DNA from: Streptomyces koelreuteriae
GTDB lineage: Bacteria; Actinomycetota; Actinomycetes; Streptomycetales; Streptomycetaceae
Reading direction: 5' to 3'
DNA: 64,000 nt
Assembly: GCF_018604545.1 (NCBI RefSeq)
Contig: NZ_CP075896.1
Coordinates: 7,130,001-7,194,000 of the forward strand
Shown here: one piece after another, positions 27,029 through 34,844 of the stretch
Position numbering within the stretch: the stretch's first letter is position 1
Layout of the letters: each line of letters begins with the position of its first letter
Position numbers and translations under genes: made by a program
The notes under the pieces: generated by a model
Databases searched by the model: none
What the model saw: only the letters and a program-made list of their open reading frames with translations
What the model was told of the DNA's origin: nothing

Positions 27029-27891
27029 GACCCCCGCGGTTCGTGGGAGCCCCGCGTTTCGTGGCCCTCGGCGACTCGCTGAGCGAGGGCGTGGGCGACC
27101 CCGTCGGCACCGGGTGGCGCGGCTGGGCCGCGCTGCTCGCCGACGGGCTCGCCGAGGGGCCCGCCCGGTTCACCAACCTCGCGGTGAGCGGGGCGCAGAC
27201 CCGGGACGTGCTGGAGCGGCAGCTGCCCGCCGCGCTGGAGCTGCGGCCCGAGCTGGTGTCCGTCGTCGTCGGCGTCAACGACACCCTGCGCTGCACCTTC
27301 GACATCCAGGCCGTGGCGGCCCGGCTCGACCGGGTGTACCAGGCCTGCACCGAGCAGGGCGCGGTCCTGCTCACCGCGTGCCTGCCCGACCCGGGCACGA
27401 TGCTCGGACTCCCGGGGGCCCTGGCCCACCCGCTGGCCCGGCGGCAACGGGCCGTGAACGCGGTCGTCCACGCCCTGTCCGACCGGTACGACGCCCTGCA
27501 CCTGCACGCGTGCGAGGGCGACTGGACCACGGACCGCGCCATGTGGAGCGCGGACCGGCTGCACCCCGGCGAACGGGGACACCGGCAACTGGCCCTGCGC
27601 TTCCACGCGCTGCTCGCCGAGCACGGCCTCGCGACGGGGCCCGCGCCCTCGCCCGAGCCCGACTTCCCCGTCCCGACGAAATCCGCGAGCCTGTGGTGGC
27701 TGGCCACGGCCGGTACCGGCTGGGTGGCCCGCCGCTGCACCGACCTGCTGCCCCAGCTCCTGACCCTGGCCGCCGACGAGCTGCGGCACCGCGCCCGGGG
27801 CACCAGCGCCCGGCTCGACCTGCGGGCCTCCGCGGCGGTGTCGGCAGCACTGGCCGCGCTGTCGGTGGCGGAGCAGGCGGACGCCGCCTGA
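27025..27891 (+). CDS. SGNH/GDSL-family hydrolase
   Basis: This 288-aa hydrolase has block I FVALGDSLSEGVGDP with the nucleophile Ser, block III VVVGVNDTLR with the oxyanion Asn, and block V SADRLHPGERGH with catalytic Asp and His. The SGNH fold covers about residues 10-205; the C-terminal ~85 residues form an extra helical region. No signal peptide is seen, so it should act in the cytosol, perhaps trimming acyl groups from the glycoconjugate made by the two glycosyltransferases it overlaps. It is convergent with pxpC. Confidence 0.88.
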   Translation: MRPPRFVGAPRFVALGDSLSEGVGDPVGTGWRGWAALLADGLAEGPARFTNLAVSGAQTRDVLERQLPAALELRPELVSVVVGVNDTLRCTFDIQAVAARLDRVYQACTEQGAVLLTACLPDPGTMLGLPGALAHPLARRQRAVNAVVHALSDRYDALHLHACEGDWTTDRAMWSADRLHPGERGHRQLALRFHALLAEHGLATGPAPSPEPDFPVPTKSASLWWLATAGTGWVARRCTDLLPQLLTLAADELRHRARGTSARLDLRASAAVSAALAALSVAEQADAA

Positions 27892-27919
27892 CCCGTTCGG
27901 CGGCCTGCTCCTACCGGGT

Positions 27920-28789
27920 TCAGCGACGCCGTACGGCCACGAAACGCACCGGCGTACCCGGAACCGCCTGGGCGGCGGCCGGAAGGTCGGCGGCCCGGAC
28001 CACCGCGATCACCGGATAACCCCCGGTGGTCGGATGGTCGGCCAGGAACACCACCGGCCTCCCGTCGGGCGGGACCTGGACCGCGCCCAGCACCATGCCC
28101 TCGCTGGGGAGTTCACCGTGCCGGGCCCGCTCCAGGGCGGGGCCTTCCGTGCGCAGCCCGATGCGGTTGCCGGAGGCGGACACCCGATAGGGGCGGGAGA
28201 GGAAAGCGCGTATGGCCTCCGGCGTGAACCAGTCGTCGCGCGGGCCGAGCGTCACCCGCAGGACCAGCTCTGACGGCGGCGCCGGCTGCGGGGCGACGTC
28301 CACGCGCGCGTGCGCACCGGTCGGCCGACCCAGCGGCAGCACCGTGCCGTCCGTGAGCGGGGCCGGGCCGAGCCCCGACAGCAGGTCCGTCGAACGGCTG
28401 CCGAGCACGGGCTCGACGGCGATGCCCCCGGAGAGACCCACGTACGCGCGGACGCCCGACAGCGCCGGACCGACGTCCAGCAGCGCCCCGGCGGGCACGC
28501 GCACCGGCGCGCCCCACGGGACGGGCCGGCCGTCCACCGTGACCCGGCAGTGCGCGCCCGCCACCGCGATCACGACTGTCGAACGGGGTCGTACGGCACA
28601 GCCGTTGAGCGTCGTCTCCAGCACGGCCGTCCCGCGCGGATTGCCGACCAGCCGGTTGACGAGGTCCGCGGCCGGCCCGTCCAGGGCACCGGAGCGGGGG
28701 ACACCGAGATGGGCGTGCCCGGGGCGGCCGAGGTCCTGCACGGTGGTCAGGGCACCGGCCCGTACGACGGCGAGGGCGCGATCCGTCAT
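27920..28789 (-). CDS. pxpC: 5-oxoprolinase subunit PxpC (KipA-like biotin-dependent carboxylase-type)
   Basis: This 289-aa subunit of the prokaryotic ATP-dependent 5-oxoprolinase PxpABC matches the AHS2/KipA family: LAVVRAGALTTVQDLGRPGH at the start, GVPRSGALDGPAADLVNRLV, and the closing VFLADHPTTGGYPVIAVVR. PxpBC is thought to phosphorylate the 5-oxoproline ring carbonyl so PxpA can open it to glutamate. ATG 28789 overlaps the pxpB stop (ATGA). It is the last gene of a five-gene operon with an MFS transporter at the head. Confidence 0.94.
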   Translation of the reverse strand: MTDRALAVVRAGALTTVQDLGRPGHAHLGVPRSGALDGPAADLVNRLVGNPRGTAVLETTLNGCAVRPRSTVVIAVAGAHCRVTVDGRPVPWGAPVRVPAGALLDVGPALSGVRAYVGLSGGIAVEPVLGSRSTDLLSGLGPAPLTDGTVLPLGRPTGAHARVDVAPQPAPPSELVLRVTLGPRDDWFTPEAIRAFLSRPYRVSASGNRIGLRTEGPALERARHGELPSEGMVLGAVQVPPDGRPVVFLADHPTTGGYPVIAVVRAADLPAAAQAVPGTPVRFVAVRRR

Positions 28790-29403
28790 GACCCCGCCTC
28801 GGGGACGAACCGCACGCGTGTGCCCGGCGACAGCAGCGCGGCGGGCACCCGCGCGTGGTCCCACAGGACGATGTCCGTCGTGCCGATGAGCTGCCAGCCG
28901 CCCGGCGACGAGCGCGGGTACACGCCCGTGTACGGGCCGGCCAGCGCCACCGACCCGGCGGGGACGGCCGTGCGCGGGGTGGCCCGGCGCGGGACGTCGT
29001 AGCGCGACGGCAGCCCGGTGAGATAGCCGAAGCCGGGCGCGAAGCCGCAGAACGCGACCCGGAACTCCGTCTCCGCGTGGATGCGGGCGACCTCCCGCTC
29101 CGGCACGCCCCAGTACGCGGCGACATCCGCCAGGTCCGGGCCGTCATACCTCAGGGGGATCTCGACCACCTCACGCGTGCGTGGGGGAGCGGGCGGCAGG
29201 TCGGCCGCGGTCAGTTCGGCGGCCAGCCGGGCGGGGGAGTCGAGGCCGTCGAGGAGGACCGTGCGGGCCGCGGGGACGATCTCACGGGCCGACAGCGAGC
29301 CCTCCGCGCGGCGTCGCAGCAGCTCCGCGTGCAGCGCTTGGGCCTCGTCGCCCGAGGCGACCTCGACGAGCAGCGCGTCCTCGCCGACGGGCCGGACCTT
29401 CAT
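28786..29403 (-). CDS. pxpB: 5-oxoprolinase subunit PxpB (KipI-like)
   Basis: This 205-aa protein of the AHS1/KipI family is the allophanate hydrolase subunit 1-like component of 5-oxoprolinase. Diagnostic stretches are MKVRPVGEDALLVEV at the start and the conserved core EIPLRYDGPDLADVA, FCGFAPGFGYLTGLP, VPRRATPRTAVPAGSVALAG and YPRSSPGGWQLIGTT. It overlaps pxpA and pxpC by ATGA at both ends, fixing the start at 29403 and implying stoichiometric translation. Confidence 0.95.
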   Translation of the reverse strand: MKVRPVGEDALLVEVASGDEAQALHAELLRRRAEGSLSAREIVPAARTVLLDGLDSPARLAAELTAADLPPAPPRTREVVEIPLRYDGPDLADVAAYWGVPEREVARIHAETEFRVAFCGFAPGFGYLTGLPSRYDVPRRATPRTAVPAGSVALAGPYTGVYPRSSPGGWQLIGTTDIVLWDHARVPAALLSPGTRVRFVPEAGS

Positions 29404-30167
29404 GCGAAGGCCTCCACCCGGATGCCCGACGTCTCCAGACGGCCCCGCACCCGGCGCGCCAAGTCCACCGCGCCGGGCGTGTCGCCGTGCAGGCACAGGG
29501 AACGCGCGCGTACCTCGATCCGGGTCCCCGAGAGGGAGGAGACCTCGCCCGAGCGGGCCAGGCTCAGCGAACGCTCCACGACGGCCTCCGGGTCGGTGAC
29601 CACGGCGCCCTCCCGCGTGCGCGGCACCAGCGTGCCCGCGTCGGTGTACGCCCGGTCCGCGAACGCCTCCGTGACGACCGGCAGTCCGGACTTCCCGGCG
29701 AGGTCGAGCAGCCGCGAGCCGGGCAGGCCCAGCACGGGCAGCGCGGCATCCGCGAGGAGCACCCCGTCGACGACCGCGGCGGCCTGCTCCTCGTCGTGCA
29801 CGACCCGGTTGTAGAGCGCGCCGTGCGGTTTGACGTAGGACACGCGGGAGCCCGCGGCCCGGGCGAAGACCTCCAGGGCGCCGATCTGGTAGGCCACTTC
29901 GGCCGCCAGTTCGGCGGACGGCACGTCCATCGCGCGCCGCCCGAACCCGGCCAGGTCCCGGTAGGACACCTGGGCGCCGATCCGTACCCCGCGCTCGGCC
30001 GCCAGCTCGCACACCCGGCGCATGGTGGCCGCGTCCCCGGCGTGGAAGCCGCACGCCACATTGGCGCTGGTGACCACGGACAGCAGCCGTTCGTCGTCGG
30101 TGAGCCGCCAGCGGCCGAAGCCCTCGCCGAGGTCGGCGTTCAGATCGATCGAGGTCACGTGTCGCAT
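29400..30167 (-). CDS. pxpA: 5-oxoprolinase subunit PxpA (LamB/YcsF family)
   Basis: This 255-aa subunit completes hydrolysis of 5-oxoproline to L-glutamate. Family motifs are intact: IDLNADLGEGFGRW, VTSANVACGFHAGD, YRDLAGFGRR, VSYVKPHGALYNRV, EAFADRAYTDAGTLVPR and LCLHGDTPGA. 5-Oxoproline arises from spontaneous glutamine or glutamate cyclisation and from peptide turnover. The stop overlaps pxpB by ATGA, and the ycsI-like gene ends 6 bp upstream. Confidence 0.96.
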   Translation of the reverse strand: MRHVTSIDLNADLGEGFGRWRLTDDERLLSVVTSANVACGFHAGDAATMRRVCELAAERGVRIGAQVSYRDLAGFGRRAMDVPSAELAAEVAYQIGALEVFARAAGSRVSYVKPHGALYNRVVHDEEQAAAVVDGVLLADAALPVLGLPGSRLLDLAGKSGLPVVTEAFADRAYTDAGTLVPRTREGAVVTDPEAVVERSLSLARSGEVSSLSGTRIEVRARSLCLHGDTPGAVDLARRVRGRLETSGIRVEAFA

Positions 30168-30173
30168 CTCCTG

Positions 30174-31010
30174 TCAGGCCACGCGGTACTGCTCGTCGCG
30201 GGCGTCGGTGAGGAACATCTGCCCCGGGGCGTGTGTGAGGGCGAACGGCGGACGCGAGGCCATCACGGCCGCCTGCGGGGTCACTCCGCACGCCCAGAAC
30301 ACCGGGATGTCGTCCGGTTCGGTGTCCACCGGGTCGCCGAAGTCGGGACGGCCGAGGTCGTCGATGCCGAGCCCCGCCGGATCGCCGCAGTGCACGGGGC
30401 TGCCGTGCACCGCCGGCAGCAGACTGCTCTCCCGGATCGCCGCGGCCAGGTGCGGGGGCGGCACCGGCCGCATGGACACCACCAGCGGCCCGTGCAGCCG
30501 CCCCGCCGGACGGCACTGCCGACTCGTCACGTACATCGGGACGTTGCGGCCCTGCTCGACATGACGGATCGGGACGCCCGCCTCGCTCAGCGCCCACTCG
30601 AAGGTGAAGCTGCAGCCGATCAGGAACGACACCAGGTCGTCCCGCCAGTGGGCGCGCACGTCCGTCGGCTCGTCCACCAACTCGCCGTCCCGCCACACCC
30701 GGTAGCGCGGCAGATCGGTGCGCAGATCCGCGCCGTCGGCGAGCACGGTCGTCCAGGATCCGGCGTCCGTGACGTCGAGGACGGGGCAGGGCTTGGGGTT
30801 GCGCTGGCAGAACAGCAGCATGTCGTAGGCCCAGTCGGCCGGCACCGAGATGAGGTTGACCTGGGTGTGACCGGCCGCGACCCCCGCTGTGGGGCCCGTC
30901 AGGCCCTCCCGGAAGCGGGTGCGGGCCGTTTTCGGGCTCCACGCGTGCGCGTGCTCGTCGGCGAGGACGACGGGGCGGTCCTCGGTCCCGGTGATCGGCG
31001 TGGCGTTCAC
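30174..31010 (-). CDS. YcsI-like putative hydro-lyase (DUF1445, D-glutamate cyclase family)
   Basis: This 278-aa cytosolic protein of the DUF1445 group contains VAAGHTQVNLISVPADWAYD, FLIGCSFTFEWALSEAGVPI, RQCRPAGRLHGPLVVSMRP and CGVTPQAAVMASRPPFALTH, all characteristic. In B. subtilis ycsI lies in the same operon as ycsF/kipI/kipA, and relatives convert D-glutamate to 5-oxo-D-proline, so it may feed the PxpABC pathway. The GTG at 31010 overlaps the MFS stop (GTGA) and the gene ends 6 bp before pxpA. Confidence 0.9.
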   Translation of the reverse strand: MNATPITGTEDRPVVLADEHAHAWSPKTARTRFREGLTGPTAGVAAGHTQVNLISVPADWAYDMLLFCQRNPKPCPVLDVTDAGSWTTVLADGADLRTDLPRYRVWRDGELVDEPTDVRAHWRDDLVSFLIGCSFTFEWALSEAGVPIRHVEQGRNVPMYVTSRQCRPAGRLHGPLVVSMRPVPPPHLAAAIRESSLLPAVHGSPVHCGDPAGLGIDDLGRPDFGDPVDTEPDDIPVFWACGVTPQAAVMASRPPFALTHAPGQMFLTDARDEQYRVA

Positions 31011-32308
31011 GTGAGTTCCTTCCCACGCGTCTCCGGCAGCCCGAGCAGCGCCAGCGCGGCGAGGCCGTAGCCGATCGCCCCGAAGACCAGCGCGCCGCCG
31101 ACGCCCCAGCTGTCGGCCAGGAATCCGACCATCGTCGGGAACACGGCGCCCACCGCGCGCCCGGTGTTGTACGTGAAGCCCTGCCCGGTGCCGCGTACCG
31201 CCGTCGGGTACAGCTCGCTCAGGTAGGAGCCGAATCCGCTGAAGATCGCCGACATACAGAAACCGAGGGGGAAACCGAGCACCAGGAGCAGGGTGTTGGC
31301 CCCGCTCGGGATGTTCGCGTACGCCAGGATGCAGATCGCCGACAGCAGGGCGAAGAGCCAGATGTTGCGCTTGCGGCCCAGCTTGTCGGTGAGGTAGCCG
31401 CCGGTGAGGTAGCCGATGAAGGCGCCCGATATCAGGAACGTCAGATAGCCGCCGGTGCCGACGACGGACAGCTCGCGCTCGGACTTCAGATACGTCGGCA
31501 CCCAGGTGGCCAGCGTGTAGTAGCCGCCCTGGACACCGGTCGAGAGCAGCACGGAGAAGAGCGTGACCCGCAGCAGACCCGGCTTGAAGATCGCCTTGAA
31601 GGAACCCTTCTCCGCGCTCTGCTCACGAGCGGCGGCGGCCTCGGGAGCGTCCTGCACACTGCGCCGCAGCCAGATGACGAGCAGCGCCGGCAGCGCCCCG
31701 GTCCAGAACATGATGCGCCAGGCCAGATCGTCTCCGGCCACCGAGAAGACCAGCGTGTAGGCGATCACGGCGAGGCCCCAGCCCACGGCCCAGGAGCTCT
31801 GGATCGCGCCGAGCGTGCGGCCTCGGTTCTTGGCGCTCGCGTACTCGGCGACCAGGATCGCGCCGACCGCCCACTCGCCGCCGAAACCGAGTCCCTGGAG
31901 GGCGCGGAAGACCAGCAGCGTCTCGTAGTTGGGCGCGAAACCGCAGGCGACGGTGAAGACCGCGTAGGTGATCACCGTGATCATCAGGGCCTTCACCCGG
32001 CCGATGCGGTCCGCGAGGACGCCCGCGAGGGCGCCGCCGATCGCGGAGACCACCAGCGTGACCGTGGTGAAGAGACCGGTCTGGCCGCTGTTCAGGCCGA
32101 AGTAGGCGGACAGCGCGACCATGCTCAGCGGCAGCGTGAAGTAGTCGTACGAGTCGAGGGCATAGCCGCCGAAGGCACCGGTGAAGGCGCGGCGGCCCCG
32201 CGGGCCGAGGGCGCGCAGCCAGCCGAACGCCCCGTCGTCGTCGGTGCGTCCGGCCGCCACGGGGCGTGTGTCGTCGGTCAGGGCTTGCGGTGGAGGGGGC
32301 GTGCTCAT
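31007..32308 (-). CDS. MFS transporter (sugar/acid:H+ symporter type) heading the pxp operon
   Basis: This 433-aa protein has 12 predicted transmembrane helices. It shows the MFS loop motif ADRIGRVKALMITVITY, a second LTDKLGRKRNIWLFALLSA after helix 7, and GLGFGGEWAVGAILVAEYAS typical of sialate/aromatic-acid/shikimate-type proton symporters. Context suggests uptake of 5-oxoproline or a related acid. ATG 32308 was chosen over a GTG at 32314 because GAGG lies 7 bp before it. It is divergent from a GntR regulator with a palindrome between. Confidence 0.9.
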   Translation of the reverse strand: MSTPPPPQALTDDTRPVAAGRTDDDGAFGWLRALGPRGRRAFTGAFGGYALDSYDYFTLPLSMVALSAYFGLNSGQTGLFTTVTLVVSAIGGALAGVLADRIGRVKALMITVITYAVFTVACGFAPNYETLLVFRALQGLGFGGEWAVGAILVAEYASAKNRGRTLGAIQSSWAVGWGLAVIAYTLVFSVAGDDLAWRIMFWTGALPALLVIWLRRSVQDAPEAAAAREQSAEKGSFKAIFKPGLLRVTLFSVLLSTGVQGGYYTLATWVPTYLKSERELSVVGTGGYLTFLISGAFIGYLTGGYLTDKLGRKRNIWLFALLSAICILAYANIPSGANTLLLVLGFPLGFCMSAIFSGFGSYLSELYPTAVRGTGQGFTYNTGRAVGAVFPTMVGFLADSWGVGGALVFGAIGYGLAALALLGLPETRGKELT

Positions 32309-32366
32309 GGGCACCTCGCAGAGGGGGGAGAGAGTGCTTCGGGCCGAGCCGTGCGTAGCACCGTAG

Positions 32367-32385
32367 GGGATTGTTCAACGATCCC
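32367..32385. promoter_or_regulatory. Candidate operator of the FadR-type GntR regulator
   Basis: A 19-bp near-perfect palindrome, GGGATTGTTCAACGATCCC, lies in the divergent gap between the MFS gene and the gntR gene. Its core TTGTTCAACGA fits the TNGTNNNACNA consensus known for the FadR subfamily. Position and symmetry suggest that the regulator controls both itself and the pxp operon. Confidence 0.65.
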
Positions 32386-32432
32386 TCAATACCCATGTTG
32401 GTTCTTCTTCTGATCTGCGATTGAATTCCCGC

Positions 32433-33128
32433 ATGGCAGAGCAGCTGAAGGACCTCGCCGACGACCGGGCTCTCCTGGGGCGCACCAGCACCGCCGAGCG
32501 CGTCTCGGACATCCTCAGAAGCCGGATCGCCGAGGGCTACTTCCCGCCCGGGACACGGCTCTCCGAGGACAGCATCGGCGGGGCGCTCGGCGTCTCCCGC
32601 AACACGCTCCGCGAGGCGTTCCGCCTGCTCACCCATGAACGCCTGCTCGTCCACGAGCTGAACCGGGGCGTCTTCGTCCGGGTCCTGACCGTGGAGGACG
32701 TCGAGGACATCTACCGCACCCGCATGCTCGTCGAGTGCGCCGTCGTCCGCGGCCTCGGCGAGCCGCCCTACGGCCTCGACGGGCTCGCCGGTGCCGTCGC
32801 GGAGGGGCGGCGGGCGGCCCGGGAAGGTGACTGGAAGGCGGTGGGTACGGCCAACATCCACTTCCACCGGGAACTGGTGGCCCTCGCGGTGAGCGAGCGC
32901 ACCGACGAGTTGATGCGGAGCGTCTTCGCCGAACTGCGTCTCGCGTTCCATGTGGTGGACGAGCCGCAGCGGCTGCACGAGCCGTACATCGCACGAAATG
33001 TCGCGATTCTTGAGGCTCTTCAGGGCGGGGACCGTGAGAAGGCCGAGAGCCTGCTCGCCGGCTACCTCGACGATTCGCTGGAGCGGGTTGTCGAGGTGTA
33101 CCGGCGGCGGGTCGGCGAGGAGGGCTGA
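32433..33128 (+). CDS. GntR-family regulator, FadR subfamily
   Basis: This 231-aa repressor-type protein has an N-terminal winged helix (TAERVSDILRSRIAEGYFPP, then GTRLSEDSIGGALGVSRNTL) and an FCD/FadR effector domain (about 95-220) with NIHFHRELVALA, a metal- or ligand-binding histidine motif of the class. It is divergent from the 5-oxoproline operon, so 5-oxoproline or a derivative is a likely effector. ATG 32433 is preferred to a TTG at 32421; the shorter start agrees with the family. Confidence 0.92.
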   Translation: MAEQLKDLADDRALLGRTSTAERVSDILRSRIAEGYFPPGTRLSEDSIGGALGVSRNTLREAFRLLTHERLLVHELNRGVFVRVLTVEDVEDIYRTRMLVECAVVRGLGEPPYGLDGLAGAVAEGRRAAREGDWKAVGTANIHFHRELVALAVSERTDELMRSVFAELRLAFHVVDEPQRLHEPYIARNVAILEALQGGDREKAESLLAGYLDDSLERVVEVYRRRVGEEG

Positions 33129-33218
33129 GGGGGCCGCCGAAGGTTCGATGAAAGGTCCGTTGCAGGTCCGCTGAGGGGGCGTACCCGCGTCGTTTGGGTG
33201 GTTGTCAGACCCAGGACC

Positions 33219-33224
33219 TAGTCT
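33219..33224 (+). promoter_or_regulatory. -10 box for a leaderless transcript of the SMC-like operon
   Basis: TAGTCT resembles the -10 consensus and ends 7 bp before the GTG at 33232, placing the likely transcription start at the start codon. No ribosome site precedes the GTG. A TTGTCA upstream is too close to serve as a standard -35, so the assignment is tentative. Confidence 0.35.
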
Positions 33225-33231
33225 GTGCACC

Positions 33232-34758
33232 GTGACTTCGCCTGCATCGACGGACAGCGTTCCGCCCCAGCTCAGCGCGGGGCCGCGCCCCGCGCCGGGG
33301 CCGGCCGCCGACGAGGGCCTGGCGCGCCGCCTGCGCGCGCTCGCCTGCACCGCGCCGCTGCACGACCTGGACGCGCGCAAGGCCAACCTCGCGGGTGAGT
33401 ACTCGGTGTACGGCATGGCGGAGGTCGCGCTCTCGGCCATCGACCTGGTCACCCTGAACATGGACTTCGACACGGGCGCGGACCACGACCAGATCGTCGC
33501 CCGCCTCGTCCCGCGCATCGCCGCGCAGGCCTCCCGGCGTCCCGCCGCCGAGCACGAGCGGGTGGCCCGCTGGGTCCTGGAGAACCTGATCAACGTCGGC
33601 AGCGTCGACCGCGGCTTCCGCGCGGTGTACGGCACCTTCGGGGCGGACGGCACCTATGTGCGCCGTGACTACGACTTCAAGCTGATCGAGGAGGTCCCGG
33701 GCCCCGGCGGCACGGTCTATCTCCGTACGACGGACGAGGCGGTCAACGTCCTCGTCGGCGCCCTCGACACCGATGTCACCAGCGCGCAGATCGCCGCCGA
33801 GGTCAAGCTGGAGGTGCTGATCAGCCGCGGCCGGCTCGCCGACGCCCAGCTCGCGGCCGAACAGGCCCGCTACCGCACCGTGCAGTACTCGGAGACCCTG
33901 CGCAGGGCCCTCGACGCGACCCGGCGCAATGTGCGCGCGGTGGACTGGCTGACCACCGTGCCCGACATGATCGCCGAGGCCCTGGAGCACGTCGCCGACC
34001 GCTACCGCCACGAGAACGCGATCCTCACCAACATCCGCAAGGCCCGCGACGAGTCCGAGGATCCCGAGCAGAAGCGCCGGGCCGCCGAGCTCGTCGACAT
34101 CGTCAAGGACTGCATCCGCCGGCACACGCAGTTGCAGTCCCGGCTGCTCGAGGCCGGACCGCTGTTCCGCGCCGAGCAGGACCGGCAGGCCTTCGCCACC
34201 CCGATGACCACCTCGGGCATCGACCTCTACGGCCATCTCGTCGCCCCCGTCCTGCCGCTGTCGATCGAGCAGGCCGTCCGTGTCACGGACGCCTTCTTCG
34301 CCCGCGGCACCGGGCTGCGCACGCCTGTGTCCGTCAGGGTCGGGGACCTCGTCGACATACTGCTGACGCCGCCGGTGGAGCGGGAGCATCTGGGCGCGGA
34401 GATGCCCGAGCCGGACGTCATCGCCACACCCGACGACAGCCGGTTCAGCGAGGAGCAGATGGCGGCCGCGCAGGAGCTGCTCGACCTGCCGGCCGACGCG
34501 CCGCGCCGGCTGTCCGGCCTGCTGGCCGAGGCGCGCCGGCAGGATCCCGAACTGCCGTATCTGGTGGCCCTGCTGGCGGTGCACGCGGCCAGTCCGCCGG
34601 TCGGTACGGCCTACCGCCAGGGAGAGCAGAAGCTGCTGTTCGCCGTGGACGACGGGACCGAGCTCGACGATCAGGAGTTCGGCGGCGCGGATCTGATCGT
34701 CGGGACGGCACTGCTGGACGCGGCGGGGATGGCGGCGGATCGGACCGAAGCGGCATGA
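33232..34758 (+). CDS. MukF/MksF/JetA-like kleisin candidate of an SMC-type complex
   Basis: This 508-aa soluble protein is the first gene of a three-gene operon. After a disordered Pro-rich start come a winged-helix-like region (LRALACTAPLHDLDARKANL, YSVYGMAEVALSAIDLVTLN), a helical middle with TVQYSETLRRALDATRRNVR and MIAEALEHVADRYRHENAIL resembling the helical bundle of MukF-type kleisins, and a C-terminal winged-helix-like end. Position, size (MukF is ~440 aa) and partners suggest it bridges the ATPase heads. I recognise the layout rather than strong sequence identity. The GTG start lacks a ribosome site and may be leaderless; the stop forms ATGA with the next small frame. Confidence 0.65.
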   Translation: MTSPASTDSVPPQLSAGPRPAPGPAADEGLARRLRALACTAPLHDLDARKANLAGEYSVYGMAEVALSAIDLVTLNMDFDTGADHDQIVARLVPRIAAQASRRPAAEHERVARWVLENLINVGSVDRGFRAVYGTFGADGTYVRRDYDFKLIEEVPGPGGTVYLRTTDEAVNVLVGALDTDVTSAQIAAEVKLEVLISRGRLADAQLAAEQARYRTVQYSETLRRALDATRRNVRAVDWLTTVPDMIAEALEHVADRYRHENAILTNIRKARDESEDPEQKRRAAELVDIVKDCIRRHTQLQSRLLEAGPLFRAEQDRQAFATPMTTSGIDLYGHLVAPVLPLSIEQAVRVTDAFFARGTGLRTPVSVRVGDLVDILLTPPVEREHLGAEMPEPDVIATPDDSRFSEEQMAAAQELLDLPADAPRRLSGLLAEARRQDPELPYLVALLAVHAASPPVGTAYRQGEQKLLFAVDDGTELDDQEFGGADLIVGTALLDAAGMAADRTEAA

Positions 34759-34817
34759 GCGAGTGCCACGGGAACATGAGTGAGTACCACGGGACCATGA
34801 GTGAGTACCGCGGGAAC
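34755..34817 (+). repeat. Three tandem 21-bp repeats between kleisin-like and KITE-like genes
   Basis: Three copies of a 21-bp unit beginning ATGAGTGAGTACC (34755-34775, 34776-34796, 34797-34817) lie head to tail with only a few differences. The unit resembles the start of the downstream gene (GTGAGCGAGCAC), as though that gene's 5' end had been duplicated. The repeats are in frame with each other and encode MSEYHG-like heptads. Confidence 0.85.
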
Positions 34818-34844
34818 AAGAAGAACGAGGAGCCCCGACCGTGA
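34755..34844 (+). CDS. 29-codon bridging ORF made of the tandem repeats
   Basis: The frame starts with an ATG overlapping the kleisin-like stop (ATGA at 34755-34758), reads through all three 21-bp repeats (MSE[CY][HR]G units), continues NKKNEEPRP and stops at 34842-34844, overlapping the GTG of the next gene. It could be a real micro-peptide or a device that keeps ribosomes moving between the two genes. No independent evidence for a functional peptide is visible. Confidence 0.35.
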   Translation: MSECHGNMSEYHGTMSEYRGNKKNEEPRP

